A DNA stretch of 18,390 bases from positions 1 to 18,390 of the forward strand of contig JAVBTE010000196.1 in the NCBI GenBank assembly GCA_031556335.1. The letters run 5' to 3'. The position numbers and the translations under genes were made by a program. The notes beneath the pieces are model-generated. The model was not told the origin of the DNA, did no database searches, and worked only from the letters and a program-made list of their open reading frames with translations. Positions 14,175-18,390 of this stretch are shown in pieces (positions within the stretch are counted from its first letter, which is position 1; every line of letters starts with the position of its first letter). The DNA is from Limiplasma sp031556335 (lineage in GTDB: Bacteria > Bacillota > Clostridia > Christensenellales > Aristaeellaceae).

Positions 14175-15782
14175 TTATATGCCCAGCCCGGTGGCCAGCA
14201 CAAACCCGGTAAACACCGCCACCACCCCGGTGAACAGCAGGGCAAACACAAAGGCCGTGCGAATCACCTGCTGTTCCTCGCCGATCCTGTCGATGGAAGC
14301 GGCGGCGTTTTGCAGTTTGGCGGGGGAAATGATGCTGGCCAGCCCGCCGCCAAAGGCCAGTACCGCCGCGATAAACACGATCTCCTTGGTTCCAAAGCCC
14401 AGCTTTTGCGCGCTGGTCAGCACATAGGTGCCAAACATGCCCACGGTGGAGGCCTCGCTGCCTGTGATGAAGCCGCCCAAAAGGCCGATAAAGGCCGCAA
14501 TATATCGGTAGGCCCCCTGCAACGCATCGGCGGAAACGTTGGCCAGGGTTTTCACCATGCTGTCCACCTGGAAGGTTTGGGTGGCCATGTCATACCCGGC
14601 GGTCTGCATGACGGTGCCGATGGCAAAGAAGATGGAGGCCGCAAAGGTGGGGCGCATGGCCCGCTTTACCCACGTTTTGAGGGAATCGTTCAGCATGCCC
14701 TTTTTCATCTTCAGGAACGGCAGCGACAGCAACGTGCTTACAAAAATCCAGGTATAGGCGTTCCACAGCGCCCGGGTCACGATGGGCGATCCGTCGGCGT
14801 TGACGCCGCTGATGGGCAATAGCAGCGTGCGGTACAGGTAGTTAAAGCTTTCCGGCGGAATGTTCAGCCCGATGATGATCACGGTCAGCAGCACCCAGGG
14901 CATGAACGCGCGCCACAAAGGCATTTCCTTTTCATAGGCCTTTTCTTCCTCGGTCAGTTTGGAGCGGTCAAACACCTTTTGGCCGGTCATTTTCAAATAA
15001 AGCACCATGGCCAAAATGACGGCGGCGCCGCAAACCACCCCTGTCAGCGGAACCAAATTGTCCACCTTGTTGGTAAAATAGGCAACCACAGAAATGACCA
15101 GCCCGGTCAGCAGCACCGGCACCCAGCCCTTTTTGACTTCTTCCCATTTCCCCACAATCCACAGCATGGCAAAGCCGATCATGGTAGACACGATGGGCAA
15201 AAACAGGAAAAACACGCTGCCCACATCGGACAGGGACAGCACGGTTCCCGCGTCTTTGAAAAACTTGTTGGCGATGTCCGTGAACACCACGATGGGCGCG
15301 CCCAACAGGGCATAGGTGCACAGCGCGTCGTACCCCACGGCGGGAAGGGCGATGGCCGTATAGGTGCTATACCCCATGGCCAGCAGAATGGGCGGCAAAA
15401 TGGATACGGGGGTCGCCCCCACCGAAACCATCAAAATGCCAAAACCGATGTTGATCATCATAATGGACACGGCCCGGTTTTGATTGGAAATGGTTTTGAG
15501 AAAAATGATGATCCTTTTCAATGCCCCGGATTTTTGCATGATGGTGATCTGCAACAGGGACGTGGCCACGATCAGCGACACCGGAAAGGATGAGATGAGC
15601 CCGGAGACGGACGACCTGAGCACCACCTCGGTTCCCGTTTGAAAAAACACCATGGCCACCAGCGCGGTAACGGCCCAGCCCACAACGCCGGTGATGTCCG
15701 CCGGCTTGCGCCACACCATCAGCATCAAAAGGATCGCCGCGATGGGCACCAGCGTCAGCACAAAAGCAAGCCATTGACTCAT
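14175..15782 (-). CDS. lctP: L-lactate permease (LctP family)
   Basis: This is a predicted proton-coupled lactate (or glycolate) transporter of the cytoplasmic membrane. The 535-residue product is almost entirely hydrophobic, with about 12-14 membrane segments. Family-type motifs are present: GFGILMVSVGATPVSILPP, PAVGYDALCTYALLGAP, GGFITGSEASTVGMFGTY and FGGGLASIISPAKLQNAAAS, the last two close to those of known lactate permeases. The length fits the family (about 530-560). ATG 15782 follows GGAGGG (15797-15792) with nine bases between; the upstream ATG at 15791 overlaps that site. It is transcribed alone, from a promoter about 120 bases upstream with a structured leader. No lactate dehydrogenase gene is in the window. 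Confidence 0.9.
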   Translation of the reverse strand: MSQWLAFVLTLVPIAAILLMLMVWRKPADITGVVGWAVTALVAMVFFQTGTEVVLRSSVSGLISSFPVSLIVATSLLQITIMQKSGALKRIIIFLKTISNQNRAVSIMMINIGFGILMVSVGATPVSILPPILLAMGYSTYTAIALPAVGYDALCTYALLGAPIVVFTDIANKFFKDAGTVLSLSDVGSVFFLFLPIVSTMIGFAMLWIVGKWEEVKKGWVPVLLTGLVISVVAYFTNKVDNLVPLTGVVCGAAVILAMVLYLKMTGQKVFDRSKLTEEEKAYEKEMPLWRAFMPWVLLTVIIIGLNIPPESFNYLYRTLLLPISGVNADGSPIVTRALWNAYTWIFVSTLLSLPFLKMKKGMLNDSLKTWVKRAMRPTFAASIFFAIGTVMQTAGYDMATQTFQVDSMVKTLANVSADALQGAYRYIAAFIGLLGGFITGSEASTVGMFGTYVLTSAQKLGFGTKEIVFIAAVLAFGGGLASIISPAKLQNAAASIDRIGEEQQVIRTAFVFALLFTGVVAVFTGFVLATGLGI

Positions 15783-15835
15783 AGGAAACATCCCTCCATC
15801 CCTTTTTTCTATTTCAATCCGCCATGACGGTACAA

Positions 15836-15863
15836 CGCCCAAAGCTTGCCAGGGGTTTGGGCG
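15836..15863 (-). repeat. Hairpin in the lactate permease leader
   Basis: An exact 8-bp stem (CGCCCAAA, TTTGGGCG) with a 12-base loop lies in the untranslated leader between promoter and gene. There is no T tract, so it is not a plain terminator. It may stabilise the mRNA or serve a regulator. Confidence 0.5.
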
Positions 15864-15903
15864 GGCGTGTTATCTAGCTATACGCTACTGCGTTACTACA
15901 AAG

Positions 15904-15932
15904 AATATATCACAGAAATTGGCAAATGTCGA
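15904..15932 (-). promoter_or_regulatory. Promoter of the lactate permease gene
   Basis: On the minus strand TCGACA (15932-15927) is followed after 17 bases by TATATT (15909-15904), extended by TG one base before. The leader would be about 115 bases. The TGTGATATAT at its -10 repeats the element in the mtaD and GNAT promoters. Confidence 0.7.
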
Positions 15933-15970
15933 CCCTTTTTCGGTTTGCCGGAAAGCATAGAAAAGGAACA

Positions 15971-16009
15971 AAAAAAGAAAGCCTTGCATTATGCAAAACT
16001 TTCTTTTTT
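15971..16009 (-). terminator. Terminator of tRNA-Pro (possibly bidirectional)
   Basis: A stem of 11 pairs (15971-15981 with 15999-16009), a two-base internal loop, and five more pairs closing on TTA is flanked by runs of A and T. Read leftward it ends in six T directly after the tRNA. The symmetry would also allow action on the plus strand. Confidence 0.8.
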
Positions 16010-16013
16010 GGAT

Positions 16014-16090
16014 TGGTCTGGGTGAGAGGATTTGAACCTCCGGCCTCTTGAACCCCATTCAAGCACGCTACCAAACTGCGCCACACCCAG
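16014..16090 (-). tRNA. tRNA-Pro (anticodon GGG)
   Basis: The minus strand folds into a full cloverleaf. The acceptor stem CTGGGTG pairs with CACCCAG. The D arm is GCGC-AGTTTGGTA-GCGT, and the anticodon arm is CTTGA-ATGGGGT-TCAAG with GGG at the anticodon. The T arm is GGAGG-TTCAAAT-CCTCT. Discriminator A is followed by an encoded CCA. The body closely resembles bacterial proline tRNAs (TGGCGCAG start, AGGCC variable loop). It reads CCC and CCU codons. Confidence 0.95.
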
Positions 16091-16126
16091 GAATCTTCGC
16101 CGACCTTGCTTTCAGGCACAGGTGAG

Positions 16127-16155
16127 ATTATACTGTCTTAGGCATGATTTGTCAA
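16127..16155 (-). promoter_or_regulatory. Consensus promoter of tRNA-Pro
   Basis: On the minus strand a perfect TTGACA (16155-16150) and a perfect TATAAT (16132-16127) are 17 bases apart. This is what one expects for a highly expressed stable RNA. The tRNA begins about 37 bases past the -10 box. Confidence 0.92.
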
Positions 16156-16247
16156 GCGTTTTGGGAAAAAATAAACCATGCGGTTTTCGGCAAAAATTCC
16201 GTCCAATTTCCCCCGTTCCCAAATTTTCGGATTCCATGGAAAATCCC

Positions 16248-16277
16248 TTGCATTCTTTGCCGCGAACGTGTTATAAT
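16248..16277 (+). promoter_or_regulatory. Promoter of rplS
   Basis: TTGCAT (16248-16253) and a perfect TATAAT (16272-16277) are 18 bases apart. Transcription should begin near 16284, giving a leader of about 77 bases before rplS. The 94 bases between this promoter and the tRNA promoter show no further feature. Confidence 0.8.
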
Positions 16278-16293
16278 TTGCTTTGTGACAAAC

Positions 16294-16355
16294 GGGCGGT
16301 CCTCTGCCTAAGCCAAGGGCTTGCGGGCACGAACGTCTATGAAGGAAGGAGGCCC
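16294..16355 (+). promoter_or_regulatory. Structured 5' leader of rplS (candidate L19 leader)
   Basis: A hairpin at 16305-16329 (TGCC-AAGCC, loop AAG, GGCTT-GGCA, with a small internal loop) lies between promoter and gene. GGGC (16294-16297) and CCTC (16301-16304) can pair with GCCC (16352-16355) or the ribosome binding site GAGG (16349-16352), but not all at once. Such alternatives would let the leader hide the site. Autoregulatory leaders of rplS are known in Firmicutes; whether this one matches that family is inference. Confidence 0.45.
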
Positions 16356-16360
16356 ATGAA

Positions 16361-16711
16361 ATGAGTGAAATCATTCGTTCCATCGAAATGGCTCAACTTC
16401 GTACCGATTTTCCCAAGTTTGGCATTGGTGACACCCTTCGCGTTTTTGTGAAGGTTGTGGAAGGTAGCCGCGAGCGTCTTCAGGCTTTTGAAGGCACTGT
16501 CATTGCCAAGCGCAACGGCAGCATCCGCGAAACGTTTACGGTTCGCCGGGTGTCTTACGGCATCGGCGTAGAGCGTACATTCCCGCTGCATTCGCCCCGC
16601 GTTGACCACGTCGAGATCGTGCGCCGCGGTAAGGCTCGCCGCGCCAAGCTGTACTACCTGCGCAATTTGCAGGGCAAAGCCGCGAAGCTGAAAGAAGCCA
16701 AGCGCGTGTAA
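16361..16711 (+). CDS. rplS: 50S ribosomal protein L19
   Basis: L19 lies at the interface of the two ribosomal subunits. The 116-residue product matches the family along its length, with FKIGDT-like FGIGDTLRVFVKVVEG, the SRERLQAFEGTVIAKRNG block, the FTVRRVSYGIGVERTFPLHSP signature and a basic C-terminus (GKARRAKLYYLRNLQGKAAKLKE). GGAGG (16348-16352) is eight bases before ATG 16361. Just before it is a two-codon ATG-AAA-TGA whose stop overlaps the rplS start; it is only three bases from the site, so probably not used. The gene is not followed by the rnhB or ylqF genes seen in some Firmicutes: a terminator closes it off. Confidence 0.98.
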   Translation: MSEIIRSIEMAQLRTDFPKFGIGDTLRVFVKVVEGSRERLQAFEGTVIAKRNGSIRETFTVRRVSYGIGVERTFPLHSPRVDHVEIVRRGKARRAKLYYLRNLQGKAAKLKEAKRV

Positions 16712-16744
16712 GCAACTGGCTTTTATCATCCGGTTTTCAAAAGG

Positions 16745-16767
16745 GCGTCCGCAAGGGCGCTTTTTTT
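16745..16767 (+). terminator. Rho-independent terminator after rplS
   Basis: GCGTCC pairs with GGGCGC (one G-U pair) around a stable GCAA tetraloop, followed by seven T. It is 33 bases past the rplS stop and a textbook terminator. Confidence 0.93.
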
Positions 16768-16823
16768 GCGCCAAACAAGCGGCCAGGCACCAAAAAACGC
16801 TCTTTTCCAAGCCGGCCCCCGTC

Positions 16824-16852
16824 TTGCATCCCGGGGCCGAATCGGGTACAAT
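16824..16852 (+). promoter_or_regulatory. Promoter of the small acidic protein gene
   Basis: TTGCAT (16824-16829) and TACAAT (16847-16852) are 17 bases apart. The expected start near 16859 excludes the longest reading frame, which would begin at the -35 box itself. Confidence 0.65.
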
Positions 16853-16898
16853 ATCATGGGATAAGATAAACCTGATGACCAGAAAGGCCAATCGCTGC

Positions 16899-17240
16899 AT
16901 GAACGGATTTGTCCAAGAGGATGCCATCAAACACCTGATCAGCCGGATTCGTCCGGCCGCATTCGGAATTTCCCCCGCCGACCTGCCCCCAATTCTGGAA
17001 GCGTTTATTCTGTACGATTTGCACTTTATGCGCCTGACCGGCGTGCTGGACCCGGACGACAACGGCGGCGAAAGCGACTATGACGACGACGAGGCCTTCG
17101 AGTATATTTTTGACGCGTACCTGTCCGACCATCCCATGGATGAGGACGCTTCCATGCAGATCGCGTCGCTACTGAACCAGTATATGGACGTTTTTTACGA
17201 CTATTTGCAGGCCCATGGCCTTGTGAACCAGAACTTGTAA
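16899..17240 (+). CDS. Hypothetical small acidic protein, 113 residues
   Basis: I do not recognise this protein. It is soluble and strongly acidic, with a helical-looking first half (EDAIKHLISRIRP, DLPPILEAFILYDLHFMRL), a run of Asp/Glu (DPDDNGGESDYDDDEAFEY), and a second helical part (ASMQIASLLNQYMDVFYDYLQ). It has no Cys and no membrane segment. The Asp-rich run could bind metal but does not form a clean EF-hand loop. ATG 16899, with AAAGG 11 bases upstream, is preferred; ATG 16875 is possible but has no site. It is followed after 29 bases by the zinc-ribbon membrane protein gene, so the two are probably co-transcribed. Confidence 0.72.
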   Translation: MNGFVQEDAIKHLISRIRPAAFGISPADLPPILEAFILYDLHFMRLTGVLDPDDNGGESDYDDDEAFEYIFDAYLSDHPMDEDASMQIASLLNQYMDVFYDYLQAHGLVNQNL

Positions 17241-17269
17241 CGCTTCCCTTTGCAAAGGAGAATGCCGCG

Positions 17270-18390
17270 ATGAAATGCCCCAATTGCGGAAAATGGAACC
17301 AGGCGTCTCTGCCCCATTGTTTTTATTGCGGAGAGGCGCTGGAGCAAGAAACTGGCTTTTCCTCTGTGCCGGAACCCGCCTGGCGGGCGCAGCTTCAGGA
17401 CAAAGACCGGGCCAAGGCCTATCTTCATGTGGATGACGACGGCGAGGTGGAGTCCCTGCAAGACCCCAGGGACGCTTTGGCCTCCGAAATGGCGGACCTG
17501 AAAACCCGCAAACTGCAAGGCGAGCGCCAGCAACGCCGCCTTCGGGAAGCGGCCGCCCAGCGCGGCCTTGCGCCTTCCGGCCGCAGCGTGCGCACCACCA
17601 GCAACCGCTCCACCTTCTTTTCGGCCTACGACAATCCGGAAGCCACCCTGCGCCCCGTGGACCCAGAGCTTGTGGAGGCCGGCGAGGTGGAAGAGGACGC
17701 CCAAATCGTTTACACCGAAAAATACCGCCCCAGGGGCGGCTCCAGGCCGCCAAGCGGAGAAAGCGCCTATGGCTATGGCTTTACCCAGCGGGTGATGAAC
17801 ACCGGCGAACCGCCCGAGGAACAGCAGGTATACGACGGCTACCACGACACCAGCGCCTATATCCCCTCCCATTCCCGGCAGGACGAATACGAGCATTCCC
17901 TGCGCATGCGCAACACGGAGCACTGGCTTCCCCGCAGGCTGGGCATGCGCCGCATCATGCGCTCTATTTTGATTGTGGCAACCCTTGTGGTGCTTTCCTG
18001 GCTGGGCTGGACTGTGGTGTGGCCTATGCTGAAACCCAGCGAAACCACGGCTGTGGCCGAGGTGACCATCACCCCCACCATCCGCAACGATCTGGCCGCC
18101 CATACCATCACCATCCCCGGGGAGGACGGCCAGCGCATCACCATCCGGGAACTGCGCACCTCGGCCATCGTTACGGGGGGCGTGGCCACCTTCGATATTC
18201 CGGACCATATCTGGTACGACGAATACCAGGATTATCTCCAGGAAACCATGTCCGTTACCCTCACGCCCTATTTGCTCACCGACACGGGCAAGCAGCAACC
18301 GCTGACCCCCATCCACTATGATATCGACATTCCCCTTTCCCCCATTGAGCTCAACGCCCCGGACAGCCCCTACAAGGTGGTCAGCACCGC
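17270..18390 (+). CDS. Zinc-ribbon membrane protein, truncated by the window edge
   Basis: The reading frame stays open to the last base (373 codons and two bases seen), so the C-terminus is missing. The N-terminus MKCPNCGKWN followed by HCFYCGEAL is a four-cysteine zinc ribbon. A long polar, probably disordered region follows (about residues 30-225), rich in Arg, Glu, Gln and Tyr, with a likely helix near LKTRKLQGERQQRRLREAAA. One membrane segment lies at about residues 231-252 (ILIVATLVVLSWLGWTVVW). The visible part beyond it (after about 255) is beta-rich and probably outside the cell (ITPTIRND, ITIPGEDG, VTLTPYLLTD). There is no signal peptide, so a type II topology is likely: zinc ribbon inside, domain outside. 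AAAGGAG (17254-17260) nine bases before the ATG fixes the start. The function is unknown. Confidence 0.85.
   Translation, partial: MKCPNCGKWNQASLPHCFYCGEALEQETGFSSVPEPAWRAQLQDKDRAKAYLHVDDDGEVESLQDPRDALASEMADLKTRKLQGERQQRRLREAAAQRGLAPSGRSVRTTSNRSTFFSAYDNPEATLRPVDPELVEAGEVEEDAQIVYTEKYRPRGGSRPPSGESAYGYGFTQRVMNTGEPPEEQQVYDGYHDTSAYIPSHSRQDEYEHSLRMRNTEHWLPRRLGMRRIMRSILIVATLVVLSWLGWTVVWPMLKPSETTAVAEVTITPTIRNDLAAHTITIPGEDGQRITIRELRTSAIVTGGVATFDIPDHIWYDEYQDYLQETMSVTLTPYLLTDTGKQQPLTPIHYDIDIPLSPIELNAPDSPYKVVST

Noticed and set aside
16014..16090. tRNA gene used as an integration site for a mobile element
   Set aside because: No repeat of the tRNA 3' end and no integrase is adjacent; the recombinase lies more than 12 kb away and its neighbours are housekeeping genes.
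16356..16364. Two-codon upstream reading frame (ATG-AAA-TGA) before rplS as a real leader peptide
   Set aside because: Only three bases separate it from the ribosome binding site, too close for efficient starting; kept only as a side remark.

Overview
The window looks like chromosomal DNA of a Gram-positive anaerobe of the class Clostridia, probably an Oscillospiraceae-like gut or anaerobic lineage. Three things support this: an Rnf-type RnfB with many iron-sulfur clusters, a LexA of the Bacillus subtilis type, and strong AAGGAGG ribosome binding sites with sigma-A promoters in GC-rich DNA. The family-level placement is inference. I see no insertion sequence, prophage or CRISPR array. Almost all of the window is coding, and the longest gene-free gap is about 275 bases.

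Layout. Positions 25-2483 (+) carry rnfB, proC and rnhA in one tight run, ended by a long hairpin. Positions 2628-7853 (+) begin with a strong promoter overlapping a perfect 13-bp inverted repeat. It drives a complete tyrosine recombinase, followed by lexA with its own promoter and a LexA-box-like site, an MgtC-family membrane protein, and the pseudouridine salvage pair psuK-psuG, then an unrecognised 174-residue protein. A further unrecognised 123-residue protein lies at 8131-8502.

Positions 8515-13511 (-) form one leftward operon: an MTA/SAH deaminase (mtaD) followed by three GT-B glycosyltransferases with near-zero spacing. Its probable terminator is embedded in the coding sequence of the convergent 123-residue gene. 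A divergent promoter pair separates mtaD from a GNAT acetyltransferase gene (13646-14167, +), which converges on a lactate permease gene (14175-15782, -). Next come a tRNA-Pro(GGG) gene on the minus strand with a consensus promoter and terminator, and rplS (ribosomal protein L19) on the plus strand with a structured leader. The window ends in a promoter, a small acidic protein and the start of a zinc-ribbon membrane protein that runs off the right edge.

How the genes fit together. The functions are mostly housekeeping: energy conservation, proline synthesis, RNA/DNA hybrid removal, SOS control, nucleoside salvage, SAH/MTA detoxification, lactate transport and translation. The accessory-like parts are the recombinase beside lexA, the mtaD-glycosyltransferase operon and several unrecognised proteins. 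I did not find a clear new defence or mobile system. The points most worth a second look are the inverted repeat at the recombinase promoter, the recombinase-lexA pairing, the antisense terminator inside a gene, and the repeated TGTGATATA promoter element.
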